A DNA stretch of 64,000 nucleotides from Balneolales bacterium ANBcel1 (GTDB taxonomy: Bacteria > Bacteroidota > Rhodothermia > Balneolales > Natronogracilivirgulaceae): positions 186,001-250,000 of the forward strand of contig JARULB010000006.1 in the NCBI GenBank assembly GCA_029688905.1, written 5' to 3'. Every line of letters begins with the position of its first letter. The first letter of the stretch is position 1. The position numbers and the translations under genes are program-made. Below the pieces are notes generated by a model that searched no databases, was not told where the DNA came from, and saw nothing but the letters and a program-made list of their open reading frames with translations. Positions 1 to 10,140 of the stretch are shown here, piece by piece.

Positions 1-65
1 CAGGTGGCAAACAGGGCGCTTACAAAAGCAAGAGAGAGGGCGACGTGGCCGAGAATTCCAATCAT
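1..65 (-). CDS. ccmF: CcmF/CcsA-type haem lyase, N-terminal fragment cut by the window edge
   Basis: Only the first 21 codons are present on the minus strand, reading MIGILGHVALSLAF and onward. This matches the first transmembrane helix of the CcmF haem lyase family, whose members start with a short M-x-x-x-G-x-x-x-L-x-L-A-F pattern. CcmF attaches haem from holo-CcmE to apocytochrome c on the outer face of the inner membrane. It starts 6 bases after the ccmE stop codon and lies immediately downstream of ccmE, as expected for a ccmC-ccmD-ccmE-ccmF order. The identification rests on a short stretch plus position, so it is likely rather than certain. Confidence 0.7.
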   Translation of the reverse strand, partial: MIGILGHVALSLAFVSALFAT

Positions 66-71
66 GGAAGG

Positions 72-467
72 TTACTGCAGTTCGGAAAGTTCGGGGGTGA
101 CGGCATCGTTATACTTGGACGGGCATTTGACCAGCATGTCGCGCGATACAAACGTTTCACCGCGCATCTCTCCGATTACAACGATCTGGTCTGCCTGCTC
201 GAAATTATTGGGCTTCGGCCGCGGATAGGTCACCCGACGAGAGTTGCCCGCTTCATCGTTCATATAAAAAGAGAACGTCATGGTTTCGGTGGAAAATCTG
301 GCGGGCCGGGTGTTGTCCCATGTACCGATGACATGGATATTGTCACCGCTAAGCGTTGCTGCCTGCTCAAAGTCGACATACGAGCTGATGCTCTGACTGA
401 AGTTGAACATCACCAGAGAGGTGAAGGCGATAATACCGATGATTCCGAAAACAAGTCTGGGTCGCAT
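72..467 (-). CDS. ccmE: Cytochrome c maturation haem chaperone CcmE, CxxxY variant
   Basis: A 131-residue membrane-anchored periplasmic haem chaperone. Residues 5-22 form the single N-terminal anchor, followed by the OB-fold beta-barrel domain. Canonical CcmE binds haem covalently through a histidine in an HxxxY motif. Here the corresponding segment near the C-terminus reads LVKCPSKYN, so the motif is C115-P-S-K-Y119. The Cys form (CxxxY) is known from some anaerobes and archaea and goes with a reduced 'System I*' lacking CcmH. The acidic tail after it is short (12 residues). The gene sits between ccmF and a ccmD-like gene in a minus-strand ccm cluster. Confidence 0.92.
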   Translation of the reverse strand: MRPRLVFGIIGIIAFTSLVMFNFSQSISSYVDFEQAATLSGDNIHVIGTWDNTRPARFSTETMTFSFYMNDEAGNSRRVTYPRPKPNNFEQADQIVVIGEMRGETFVSRDMLVKCPSKYNDAVTPELSELQ

Positions 468-581
468 GGTTAACGTAAGCTGATCTTTGGGGTGATTTCG
501 TATCGCTGTTGCCGTGTGGTCCGGGTCAATGGTCCGGTGCCCAGTTTGCCGGATTCACAGCAGCCAAATGGTGTTGGAGCC

Positions 582-836
582 TTAGCTGCCCTCCATCCGT
601 TTTTCGAGTTTATCGAGCTTTTTCTCAAGCCGAATCAGATAGGCGGCCAGTACAAACCATATAATAAGGCTTACACCCAGTACGACAAATATCAGGTTGT
701 TGGATGCCATGGCCTGCATGAATACATTGCCCTGTTCCGAAGCCTGGACTCCATCCCACGACTCACCGTAGGCGGTATTCAGTGTATCGGAAACAAAAAG
801 AAAGATGGTGATTAACAGGGAGGAAATTGCGGTCAT
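582..836 (-). CDS. ccmD: CcmD-family small membrane protein
   Basis: An 84-residue protein with an N-terminal hydrophobic segment (about residues 4-17), a polar linker, a second membrane helix (about residues 47-67) and a charged C-terminal tail ending in RLEKKLDKLEKRMEGS. CcmD proteins are small single-helix partners of CcmC, CcmE and the haem exporter that help release haem-loaded CcmE. The hydrophobic helix followed by a short basic/coiled tail matches CcmD-family proteins of Bacteroidota, which carry an extra N-terminal hydrophobic region. Position between ccmC (upstream) and ccmE (downstream) supports the call. Sequence conservation in this family is weak, so context carries much of the weight. 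Confidence 0.75.
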   Translation of the reverse strand: MTAISSLLITIFLFVSDTLNTAYGESWDGVQASEQGNVFMQAMASNNLIFVVLGVSLIIWFVLAAYLIRLEKKLDKLEKRMEGS

Positions 837-914
837 TGGATTGAGAAACGGATGATCAGATAGAGATATTCTGAAGTTTTTCGGTGATATTCAATGTCGA
901 AGACAGGAGGCGTG

Positions 915-1589
915 TCACGGGATGGTCCCTCGATCCGCCTGAAGCTCAAGCGTCCGGTACCGGTAGCGAAGCTGGATCATCCAGGCGGCCAGTCCGATAA
1001 ACCCGAGTACCGCCGGATAAAAAACCAGTCGGAGTTCGGGAGCGGTCAAATCGCTGAACGCGGGATTGCCGTCGGCGCCGGGGTGCAGACTCGGTAATTG
1101 GCGCGGAACCACATAGAGAAGAAAAGGCACGGTCGTCGCTGCGAAGACATTGTAAACGGCGGCGATTTTAGCTCGCTTTTCGGGATCATCGAAGGCGGAG
1201 CGCAGGATAAAGTAGGCCACGTAAATCATCATGGCCATTGCCGAAAGGTTCATCTTGGGTTCGGCGAATGTCCACCAGGTACCCCAGGTAAAACGGGCCC
1301 ACAGCGAGCCGGTAAGGAGTCCGCAGATGCCGAACAGCAGCCCGATCAGGGTAGCCGATTCGGCAAGCGTATCCATGCGAATGTTATTGCTCGCGAGATA
1401 GCGGATACTGAAAACCAGCCCGGCACCGAAAACGACCGTCATGGTAAACCACATCGGCACATGAAAAAACAGGTTCCGGGTCGTTTCGTAGAGGATGGGC
1501 ATGTCGGGGATGCGGATCAGGAACGCGGCTACGAGTACAACGGTCATCCACAAAAGAACAACATATTTCCAGATGGAGAGTCCGGGCAT
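915..1589 (-). CDS. ccmC: Haem exporter / cytochrome c assembly protein CcmC
   Basis: A polytopic inner-membrane protein with six predicted helices and the tryptophan-rich WWD-type segment, seen here as WARFTWGTWWTFAEPKMNLSAM between two helices. That segment presents haem on the periplasmic face for loading onto CcmE. Conserved histidines flank it (the HVPMW segment near residue 44 and a C-terminal HPGADG segment), as expected for the two axial ligands. The usual D after the WGTWW block is replaced by E in this protein. I chose the ATG at 1589; a TTG at 1604 in the same frame would add five residues. It is the first visible gene of the ccm cluster; no ccmA or ccmB is in view. Confidence 0.9.
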   Translation of the reverse strand: MPGLSIWKYVVLLWMTVVLVAAFLIRIPDMPILYETTRNLFFHVPMWFTMTVVFGAGLVFSIRYLASNNIRMDTLAESATLIGLLFGICGLLTGSLWARFTWGTWWTFAEPKMNLSAMAMMIYVAYFILRSAFDDPEKRAKIAAVYNVFAATTVPFLLYVVPRQLPSLHPGADGNPAFSDLTAPELRLVFYPAVLGFIGLAAWMIQLRYRYRTLELQADRGTIP

Positions 1590-1759
1590 GATAAACGTGA
1601 GCAATTACTTACATAACTTTGCTGACCCGGCTGATTCTTCCGAATTCCTGAATAGCCGGTCAATTAGGGCTAAATTACAAAAAAAACAGAACCGGGACTA
1701 CGAAAAAGCGAATTTCCCCCGGACCGTAATTGTTGTATTAGCATTAACGGAGAAACCAT

Positions 1760-2299
1760 ATGACTACTGGAAAAAATTCCGGCCTCGCTGAAAATGTCTT
1801 TCGCCTGAAACCCGACCGCCGGCTGTTTCTTGTGCCGATCGTGCTTGGAATCCTGCTGGTACCTCTGTTAGGATTGGGAATCTGGGTTTTGTACCGATAC
1901 CATCAGAAGTGGAAACGGATAGCGTACCGGATCACCGATCATGAGGTAACGCTTCAGGACGGCGAACACGAAACGATCATTCCCGTTGCGGAGATCGAAT
2001 CCTGCGAGGCCACCTCTCCCCGTCTGCTGTCGAAATTCGGCCTCGGCCACATTTTGATCCGCCACAGCGGTGAAACTTCGGTCATGCTGGCGATTGAAAA
2101 CCCGGAGCCCATAGCCGGGCTGCTGGAACAGGCCGCATCGTCCGAACGCGAGCGCATGAAACTCCGCGAAGAGGTTGAACAGACCCGGCCAACACATCCC
2201 ACCGGCACGCTTGACAAAAAAAACGAGCTGGTCGGCTACTGGCAGCAAGGGCTGATATCAGAAGAGGATTACCGCCGCGAGCTAAAGAAATTCGAGTAA
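1760..2299 (+). CDS. Membrane PH-domain (bPH2-like) protein with SHOCT-like tail
   Basis: A 179-residue protein of unknown role. Residues about 20-46 form one long or two closely spaced hydrophobic helices. A bacterial PH-like beta domain follows (about 50-125), with the typical pattern of a W/Y-rich first strand, then 'YRITDHEVTLQDGEHETIIPV' split by turns. A linker rich in charged residues leads to a C-terminal SHOCT-like motif (LVGYWQQGLISEEDYRRELKKF) of the kind that mediates oligomerisation. A GGAG sequence lies upstream of the ATG. It is transcribed away from ccmC and converges on ilvD. Function cannot be inferred beyond membrane association. Confidence 0.7.
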   Translation: MTTGKNSGLAENVFRLKPDRRLFLVPIVLGILLVPLLGLGIWVLYRYHQKWKRIAYRITDHEVTLQDGEHETIIPVAEIESCEATSPRLLSKFGLGHILIRHSGETSVMLAIENPEPIAGLLEQAASSERERMKLREEVEQTRPTHPTGTLDKKNELVGYWQQGLISEEDYRRELKKFE

Positions 2300-2314
2300 A
2301 AGCGACCGGGGATA

Positions 2315-3988
2315 TCAGCCGTCGGTTACGCACCCTTTCGAAGCGGACGACACATTTCGCAGATACTTCACCAGGGTGCCGCGGGTGGCCTTTAACTCCG
2401 GCGCCTTCCATTCGGCACGCCGCCGTTCCAGTTCGGTCTCGTCGAGATCCACCTCCAGCCGGTTTCGGGCGGCATCAATGGTGATGGTGTCGCCGTCCCG
2501 TACCAGCGCTATGGTTCCGCCTGCCTGCGCTTCCGGTGTAACATGGCCCACGACAAAGCCGTGCGTACCACCCGAAAATCGTCCATCGGTGATGAGAGCG
2601 ACGTCATTGCCGAGACCGGCGCCCATGATAGCCGAAGTCACCGAAAGCATTTCGCGCATCCCGGGTCCGCCCTTCGGACCCTCATACCGGATGATCACCA
2701 CATCACCGGCTCCGACTTTCCCTTTCGATATCCCCTCCAGACACTCCTCCTCGGAGTCGAACGCACGGGCGGTACCGGTAAACTCGGTGCCTTCCTTCCC
2801 GGTGATTTTCGCGACAGACCCCTCCTGCGCCAGGTTGCCATATAATATGGAGAGGTGACCGGTTTTTTTGATCGGTGCGGATACGGGCGCGATGACGGTC
2901 TGGCCCTCCGACAGCCCGGGCAGTTCTTCCAGATTCTCTTCCAGGGTTTTGCCGGTTACCGTGAGGCAGTCACCATGCAGAAAACCCTCTTTAATCAGAA
3001 GCTTCTGCACCGCCGGAACCCCGCCGATATCGTAGAGGTCTTCCATCACAAACTTGCCGCTCGGCTTGAGGTCGGCCAGGAACGGGGTTTTGTCGGAAAT
3101 TCGCTGGAAATCGTCAATGGACAGTTCCACCCCGGCCGAATGGGCCATGGCGAGCAGATGGAGCACTGCGTTGGTGGAGCCGCCGAGCGCTATCACCACG
3201 GTAATGGCGTTCTCGAATGATTTTCGGGTGAGGATTTTGTCGGGGGTGATGTCGCGCTCCAGCAGGATCTTCATGGCGGCGCCTATACGCTCGCACTCCT
3301 CGCGCTTGTCGTCGGAGGTAGCCGGGATGGAGGAGCTGTAGGGCAGACTCATGCCGATGGTTTCGATGGCCGAGGCCATGGTATTGGCGGTGTACATGCC
3401 TCCGCAGGCTCCGGCGCCCGGACAGGCGTGCTTCAATACATTGTCCAGCTCCTCGTCGTTGATTTTTTTGGTCACATATTGTCCCCAGGCCTCAAAAGCC
3501 GAGACAATATCCAGTTTGCTGCTGTGAAAATTTCCGGGACGGATGGTCCCGCCATACAGCATTATTGCAGGGCGATTGAGACGGGCCATGGCCATGACCG
3601 AGCCGGGCATGTTCTTGTCGCATCCCGGAAGAGCCACCACACCGTCGTACCACTGGGCGGCTACCACGGTTTCGATGGAGTCGGCGATGATATCCCGTGA
3701 CTGAAGCGAGTACTTCATACCGGTGGTACCCATGGAGATTCCGTCACTGACCCCGATCGTATGGAAGATGTATCCGATCATGGATTCGGCGATGACTCCG
3801 CTCTTGACCAGCTCCGCCAGTTCGTTCAGGTGCATGTTGCAGGGATTACCGTCCCAGCCCATGCTCGCGATTCCAATCTGGGGTTTATCAAAATCCTCTT
3901 CCTTGAGTCCTGTTGCGTAAAGCATGGCCTGTGATCCCACCTGGGAGCGCACCTGGGTCAGTCTGCTGCTGTATTTGTTCAATGCCAT
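2315..3988 (-). CDS. ilvD: Dihydroxy-acid dehydratase
   Basis: IlvD dehydrates 2,3-dihydroxy-isovalerate and 2,3-dihydroxy-3-methylvalerate to the 2-keto acids, the third common step of valine and isoleucine synthesis. From the ATG at 3988 the protein has 557 residues, the usual family length. The Fe-S ligand cysteines are visible in [10 protein letters not shown] (about residue 50), [10 protein letters not shown] (about 123) and [16 protein letters not shown] (about 190). The C-terminal [14 protein letters not shown] block is also typical. A longer frame reaches 4018 but lacks family similarity there. The gene diverges from the ilv-leu operon and completes the pathway with it, so coordinated control from the 4.0-4.4 kb intergenic region is plausible. 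Confidence 0.96.
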   Translation of the reverse strand: MALNKYSSRLTQVRSQVGSQAMLYATGLKEEDFDKPQIGIASMGWDGNPCNMHLNELAELVKSGVIAESMIGYIFHTIGVSDGISMGTTGMKYSLQSRDIIADSIETVVAAQWYDGVVALPGCDKNMPGSVMAMARLNRPAIMLYGGTIRPGNFHSSKLDIVSAFEAWGQYVTKKINDEELDNVLKHACPGAGACGGMYTANTMASAIETIGMSLPYSSSIPATSDDKREECERIGAAMKILLERDITPDKILTRKSFENAITVVIALGGSTNAVLHLLAMAHSAGVELSIDDFQRISDKTPFLADLKPSGKFVMEDLYDIGGVPAVQKLLIKEGFLHGDCLTVTGKTLEENLEELPGLSEGQTVIAPVSAPIKKTGHLSILYGNLAQEGSVAKITGKEGTEFTGTARAFDSEEECLEGISKGKVGAGDVVIIRYEGPKGGPGMREMLSVTSAIMGAGLGNDVALITDGRFSGGTHGFVVGHVTPEAQAGGTIALVRDGDTITIDAARNRLEVDLDETELERRRAEWKAPELKATRGTLVKYLRNVSSASKGCVTDG

Positions 3989-4018
3989 ATGTAATAAGGA
4001 TAAATAATACGTTACCAA

Positions 4019-4371
4019 TAGGTTCTAATGATGTTACGGCCGGTGCCGATCGCTATGCTACCACATTGCCACCTCATTCTCAACCTGAAATCATGAATTA
4101 CAGATAACTTTCTTAATTTATTCAAAATAACAGCGATAATTACGCAAGAAGCGCTTACAGATATGAACTAAATCATGCTTATTCGTAAATATCCTGTAAT
4201 TTATAAGGTAATGACTAATTGGTATTTTACTTTATAATGCAAAACTCCGGCAACTTTTAGTGGTTTTTTATTTTTCTCTGAAACGTGCAGTTGACAAAGC
4301 CGATAAAATGATTAGTTTGTGTCGTATCACATTAACAGAAATGCACAAACGGCATATTTGATTTTTTTCTG
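4019..4371. promoter_or_regulatory. Divergent ilvD / ilv-leu intergenic region with candidate promoter
   Basis: About 350 bases, clearly more AT-rich than the flanking genes, separate ilvD from the ilv leader peptide. A consensus TTGACA lies at 4291-4296. Downstream of it, TTAGTTTG at 4312-4319 resembles the Bacteroidota -7 element TAnnTTTG with one mismatch, whereas no good TATAAT occurs 17 bases away. I propose this as the ilv-leu promoter, with low confidence. No operator repeat was obvious. The region carries no convincing gene. Confidence 0.35.
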
Positions 4372-4560
4372 ATGACAACGCATAATCCAAAAACGGTAGC
4401 TCGAACACTCCCCTCCGGCGGCTTCTCCGCCCTGAGCAACCGGCTTGTCACTGAAGGTTATGTGAATATACTCTCCGAGTATGTCGATACGGTTGTACGG
4501 ACATCTGTCGTTGTCGTATCGATTATTCTTGTTATTGACCTACTAATTGGAATTCTATAA
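4372..4560 (+). CDS. Branched-chain amino acid leader peptide (candidate attenuation peptide)
   Basis: A 62-codon frame placed just before ilvB. Of its last 22 residues (41-62), 16 are Val, Ile or Leu, in the order VVRTSVVVVSII then LVIDLLIGIL. The four Leu codons there are CTT, CTA, CTA and CTA, whereas the surrounding enzymes mostly use CTG and CTC. Rare Leu codons of this type are characteristic of leader peptides that time ribosome stalling (E. coli leuL uses them too). The only ATG is at 4372. A GTG at 4462 preceded by GAAGG would give a 32-residue peptide, a more typical leader length. The alternative reading is a small one-helix membrane protein; the position, composition and the hairpins beginning in its last codons favour a leader. 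Confidence 0.65.
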   Translation: MTTHNPKTVARTLPSGGFSALSNRLVTEGYVNILSEYVDTVVRTSVVVVSIILVIDLLIGIL

Positions 4561-4640
4561 TTCCACTCAGAGGTCAACCTTAAGCCCACCCCATACAGGT
4601 AACAAGAAATCGGATTTTAGGTAACGACCTCTGAAAGAGG
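4535..4640 (+). promoter_or_regulatory. Candidate attenuator with mutually exclusive stems 1:2, 2:3 and 3:4
   Basis: Segment 1, TTGACCT at 4535-4541, lies inside the Ile-Asp-Leu codons of the leader peptide. It is perfectly complementary to AGGTCAA at 4571-4577. Segment 2, TCAGAGGTC at 4567-4575, overlaps that arm and is perfectly complementary to segment 3, GACCTCTGA at 4626-4634. Segment 3 overlaps CCTCT at 4628-4632, which pairs with AGAGG at 4636-4640 (segment 4). A further perfect hairpin, GGAATT/AATTCC at 4549-4564, spans the leader stop codon inside the 1:2 structure. This is the classical attenuator logic: a ribosome stalled on Val/Ile/Leu codons would mask segment 1 and favour 2:3. 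No U-tract follows segment 4, so an intrinsic terminator is not evident; Rho or a translational mechanism would be needed. Confidence 0.5.
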
Positions 4641-4850
4641 AACCAACCCGAAACCGATGATCTCCAGCCATATTACTGTATCTGTTTGTAAAGCAACCCA
4701 TCCCGGGCCATCTGCTCTCACAGCTGGCGGGCACACTTCATATATATGTGTCAACGGAAAAGCGACGGGCACATAGGTTACTGTATTCCCGAACACACCA
4801 TCTTTCCCATCTTACGGCACCAACAATCAACACAGATCCCAGATAACACC

Positions 4851-6662
4851 ATGAAACAGTCCCATACGACCCAAACAGCTACGGAAGCGGCAACCAGCCG
4901 ACAGGCATCCGGTTCCGAATCCGGTAAACAGAACCAACAAACCGCACCTTTCGTAAAAAAGGAGATGAACGGTGGCGAGATTCTGATTCAGTCGCTGCTC
5001 GACCAGGGTGTGGATACCATTTTCGGTTACCCCGGAGGTGTGGTCCTGGGAGTGTACGATACTCTGTTTAATACGCCGGAGCTCCGCCATATTCTGGTGC
5101 GCCACGAGCAGGCCGGCACCCATGCCGCCGACGGCTATGCCCGTGCGACCGGCAAACCCGGGGTGATACTGGCGACATCCGGTCCCGGAGCCACGAATAC
5201 GGTAACCGGCATTACCACCGCCATGATGGACTCCATACCGATGGTAGTGCTCACCGGCCAGGTGGCTTCATCGCTCATCGGAAACGATGCTTTCCAGGAA
5301 GCAGACATTATCGGGATGACACGTCCGGTCACCAAACACAGCTTTTTGGTAAAGGATGTCGCCGACCTCGCCGATGCCATCCGGGATGCCTTCTACATCG
5401 CCACTTCGGGACGGCCGGGCCCGGTACTTGTGGATCTGCCCAAGGATATGCTCTTTACAAAGGCAATGTACGAGAAGAGGGATCCGCAGACCGCACTTCG
5501 CGGATATCAGCCCCAGGTGACCGGAGAAAACGACCAGATCCGCAAGGCGGCCGAGCTGATTAATGTTGCCAACAAGCCGCTGCTGTATGTCGGCGGCGGT
5601 GCCATCTCAAGCGATGCCCACAAAGAGGTGATCGAACTCGCCCGCAGAAACAACATCCCGGTAACCACTACGCTGATGGGCCTCGGCGCGTTTCCGGAAA
5701 CGGACCCGCTCTCGGTCGGCATGCTCGGCATGCACGGTACCTGGTACGCCAACATGGCCATCCAGAACTGCGATGTACTGATTGCTGTTGGAGCCCGGTT
5801 CGACGACCGGGTAACCGGCCGTGTTGACGGTTTTGCACCGCACTCCCGCAAAATCCACATCGATATCGACCCCTCCTGCGTAAATAAAAACGTGCATGTG
5901 GAGGTACCGGTAATCGGGGATGTCAAAGTGGTCCTCAATCAGCTCAATAAACTGGTGGATGGAGTTGATACCACCGAATGGCGGGCCACCATCGACAAAT
6001 GGCGGGAAGAGCATCCGCTGCGCTACGAACCCAGAGAAAACGAGATCGCCCCGCAATACATGATCCAGGAGATCTCGCGGGTTACCGGCGGCGAAGCCAT
6101 CATATCGACCGATGTTGGTCAGCACCAGATGTGGGCGGCGCAGTACTACAAATTCAACCATCCGAAATCCTGGTTGTCCTCCGGTGGACTCGGAACAATG
6201 GGCTTCGGCTTCCCGGCCGCCATGGGCGCCGCAGTTGCTCGGCCCGACCGCGATGTGTGGAGCATTACCGGCGACGGTGGATTCCAGATGACCGCCATGG
6301 AGCTGGCAACCGTGGCCGCGTACAATATCCCTGTCAAAATCGCCATCATGAACAACGGATACCTCGGCATGGTGCGCCAGTGGCAGGAGATGTTCTACGG
6401 CGGACGCTATTCCCACTCCTTCCTTGAGGAAAGCAATCCTGATTTTGTGAAAATGGCGGAGTCCTTTGGTGTTACGGCGATGCGGGCCCAAACTCCGGAT
6501 GAACTCAAAGAGGTACTCGAAAAGGCACACGCGATCAAGGACAGGCCGGTATTAATGGATATCCGGGTATCGCAGGAGGAATGCGTCTATCCGATGATTC
6601 CCCCGGGAGCCGCGGTCGACGAGCTGGTTGATACGCCTTACCCTGTTAAACCCCGGAAATAA
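4851..6662 (+). CDS. ilvB: Acetolactate synthase, large (catalytic) subunit
   Basis: A thiamine-diphosphate enzyme that condenses two pyruvates, or pyruvate with 2-oxobutyrate, in the first common step of valine/leucine and isoleucine synthesis. The N-terminal TPP-binding domain contains the catalytic glutamate in [21 protein letters not shown] (split here for length). The central Rossmann-like domain binds FAD. The C-terminal domain has the Mg/TPP motif [15 protein letters not shown]...[12 protein letters not shown]. From the ATG at 4851 the protein has 603 residues. The first about 38 are a Ser/Gln/Thr-rich tail, and a second ATG at 4965 would start exactly at the conserved core ([10 protein letters not shown]). 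It is the first enzyme gene after the proposed attenuator and is followed by ilvN after 30 bases. Confidence 0.96.
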   Translation: MKQSHTTQTATEAATSRQASGSESGKQNQQTAPFVKKEMNGGEILIQSLLDQGVDTIFGYPGGVVLGVYDTLFNTPELRHILVRHEQAGTHAADGYARATGKPGVILATSGPGATNTVTGITTAMMDSIPMVVLTGQVASSLIGNDAFQEADIIGMTRPVTKHSFLVKDVADLADAIRDAFYIATSGRPGPVLVDLPKDMLFTKAMYEKRDPQTALRGYQPQVTGENDQIRKAAELINVANKPLLYVGGGAISSDAHKEVIELARRNNIPVTTTLMGLGAFPETDPLSVGMLGMHGTWYANMAIQNCDVLIAVGARFDDRVTGRVDGFAPHSRKIHIDIDPSCVNKNVHVEVPVIGDVKVVLNQLNKLVDGVDTTEWRATIDKWREEHPLRYEPRENEIAPQYMIQEISRVTGGEAIISTDVGQHQMWAAQYYKFNHPKSWLSSGGLGTMGFGFPAAMGAAVARPDRDVWSITGDGGFQMTAMELATVAAYNIPVKIAIMNNGYLGMVRQWQEMFYGGRYSHSFLEESNPDFVKMAESFGVTAMRAQTPDELKEVLEKAHAIKDRPVLMDIRVSQEECVYPMIPPGAAVDELVDTPYPVKPRK

Positions 6663-6692
6663 TCTCACATAACCATTAGAACCGAAACCAAC

Positions 6693-7205
6693 ATGTCCGA
6701 AGGCTCCAAAAAGGGAAAAAAACACACCATCTCGATGATGGTGAACCACAACTTCAACGCGCTGGCCCGGATCGCCGGGCTCTTCACCGGCCGCGGATTC
6801 AACATCGACAGCATTAGCATCGGCGAAGCGGAAGAAGAGAAAATGGCCAGCTGTACCATCACCACCCACGGCGATGAACGCATCATCGACCAGATCATCC
6901 TCCAGCTCGACAAGCTGGTGGATGTCGTAAGTGTCGAGGATCTCACGTTCCTGCCCCATGTGGAGCGGGAACTGGCGCTGATCAAGGTCAAATCCAGCAA
7001 GGAAAAACAGACCGAAATCATCCAGGTGGCCAACGTCTTCCGGGCCAAGGTGATCGACATCAGCACCGAAAGCCTGACCATCGAAATCACCGGCCGGAAG
7101 GACAAGGTGGACGCCGCCATCGGCATGTTCGAGCCGTTCGGCATCCGACAGGTAGCCCGAACCGGTACCGTCGCCATGAAACGGGAGTACCGGCCCAAAG
7201 AGTGA
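6693..7205 (+). CDS. ilvN: Acetolactate synthase, small (regulatory) subunit
   Basis: A 170-residue regulatory partner of IlvB. Residues about 8-85 form an ACT domain (ISMMVNHNFNALARIAGLFTGRGFNIDSI), the site of valine feedback in the family. The remainder is the ALS_ss_C domain ending in GTVAMKREYRPKE. The conserved N-G/N-F turn and the RGFNIDS block are both present. It lies 30 bases after ilvB and in the same direction, so the two subunits are presumably co-translated. The following gap of about 340 bases before ilvC suggests a possible internal promoter or processing site. Confidence 0.95.
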   Translation: MSEGSKKGKKHTISMMVNHNFNALARIAGLFTGRGFNIDSISIGEAEEEKMASCTITTHGDERIIDQIILQLDKLVDVVSVEDLTFLPHVERELALIKVKSSKEKQTEIIQVANVFRAKVIDISTESLTIEITGRKDKVDAAIGMFEPFGIRQVARTGTVAMKREYRPKE

Positions 7206-7541
7206 GTACCATGCTAACCGGCGCTTCCCGCCAGTTGCACAGAATGTCGGGCAATCCACATGTAACGACATATCACATTATATTTCAATACTTTAACCCA
7301 TAACACACCATCCCCGGATGAACAGCCGTCACTCGACTCAGCCACCCCGCAAGGCAGCAACGGCCGGATTGGTGCTGACGCTCGGGCCGGCATTCAACGG
7401 GATGATCCATCCATCTTACATCCAATCATTAAAACTTATACCAACAGATGAAACATCCATGGCCAACAATTCGGCACACAGGCGGATGATTAAACCCATG
7501 GATGCTGCATGTGACAGTATGAGTCAAAAAAATTTAAACAC
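7206..7541 (+). other. ilvN-ilvC intergenic gap
   Basis: 336 bases without a convincing gene. An AT-rich stretch around 7275-7300 (ATTATATTTCAATACTTTAA) could hold an internal promoter for ilvC and downstream genes, but no clear two-part promoter is visible. An open frame from 7318 has no family features and runs into the ilvC start. The bases just before the ilvC ATG are A-rich (AAAAAAATTTAAACAC) and there is no Shine-Dalgarno sequence. Confidence 0.4.
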
Positions 7542-8534
7542 ATGAAACTTTATTACGACAACGACGCCGACCTTTCCGTCCTGAAAAACAAAACCGTGGC
7601 CGTTCTCGGTTACGGCAGTCAGGGACACGCCCATGCGCGCAACCTGCACGAAAGCGGAGTTTCGGTGATCGTCGGTTTGCGAAAGGGGAGCAAATCCTGG
7701 AAAACGGCGGAATCCGACGGGCTGACCGTCCATGAAACCGCCGTGGCTGCCGAAAAGGCCGATATTGTGATGGTACTGCTGCCCGATGAAAAGCAGAAGG
7801 AGGTGTACGAATCGGATATCGCTCCGAACCTCAAGGCCGGAAACGCGCTGGTATTCGCGCATGGCTTCAACATTCATTTCAGTCAGATCGTACCGCCTGA
7901 GAATGTAGGCGTATTCATGGTAGCGCCAAAAGGACCGGGACATCTGGTGCGCCGCGTGTACACCGAGGGGGCCGGCGTACCCTGCCTGTTTGCCATCCAC
8001 CAGGATCCCGACAACACCATGCGCGAAATTGCCCTGGCCTATGCCAAAGGCATCGGCGGCACCAGGGCGGGTGTTATCGAGACCACCTTCGAGGAAGAGA
8101 CTGAAACGGACCTGTTCGGCGAGCAGGCGGTATTGTGCGGCGGCGTTACCGAATTGATCAATACCGGTTTTGAAGTGCTGGTGAACGCAGGCTACAAACC
8201 GGAAATCGCCTATTTCGAATGTCTGCATGAAATGAAGCTGATCGTGGACCTGATGTACGAGGGCGGTATCGCCGGCATGTACTACTCGGTGAGCGATACG
8301 GCGGAGTACGGTGGAATGACGGCCGGCCCGAAGGTGATCGATGCCGGAACCCGCCGTCGTATGGAAGAACTTCTGGAGAATATCCAGAGCGGGAAGTTTG
8401 CCCGCGACTGGATCCTGGAAAACAAGGCCGGGCGCCCCTCGCTCGAAGCGTTGCGGAGAAAGCATGATCGGCTCCCCATTGAAAAGGTCGGTGGTGAATT
8501 GCGAAACATGATGAGCTGGATCAAAAAGGACTGA
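7542..8534 (+). CDS. ilvC: Ketol-acid reductoisomerase (class I)
   Basis: Converts acetolactate and acetohydroxybutyrate to the dihydroxy acids by Mg-dependent alkyl migration and NAD(P)H reduction. It is 330 residues long, the short class I size. The N-terminal Rossmann motif is [17 protein letters not shown], and the cofactor-selecting beta2-alphaB loop is LRKGSKSW. The C-terminal knotted domain carries the metal ligands in the [16 protein letters not shown] and [12 protein letters not shown] segments. The R-x-x-S-x-S pattern in the loop is the usual NADPH type. The gene is followed after 7 bases by cimA. Confidence 0.97.
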   Translation: MKLYYDNDADLSVLKNKTVAVLGYGSQGHAHARNLHESGVSVIVGLRKGSKSWKTAESDGLTVHETAVAAEKADIVMVLLPDEKQKEVYESDIAPNLKAGNALVFAHGFNIHFSQIVPPENVGVFMVAPKGPGHLVRRVYTEGAGVPCLFAIHQDPDNTMREIALAYAKGIGGTRAGVIETTFEEETETDLFGEQAVLCGGVTELINTGFEVLVNAGYKPEIAYFECLHEMKLIVDLMYEGGIAGMYYSVSDTAEYGGMTAGPKVIDAGTRRRMEELLENIQSGKFARDWILENKAGRPSLEALRRKHDRLPIEKVGGELRNMMSWIKKD

Positions 8535-8541
8535 ACAACTC

Positions 8542-10136
<1,595 letters not shown>

Positions 10137-10140
<4 letters not shown>

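Noticed and set aside
4636-4660. Intrinsic terminator after the proposed attenuator hairpin
   Set aside because: The stem is short and followed by AACCAACCCG rather than a T-run, so no standard terminator can be claimed.
4561-4850. T-box riboswitch for the ilv operon
   Set aside because: No AGGGTGGAACCGCG-like T-box sequence or specifier stem; the leader-peptide layout fits better.
7318-7545. 75-codon frame before ilvC, considered as a second leader peptide
   Set aside because: It has no run of branched-chain residues and no associated hairpins, and it overlaps the ilvC start.
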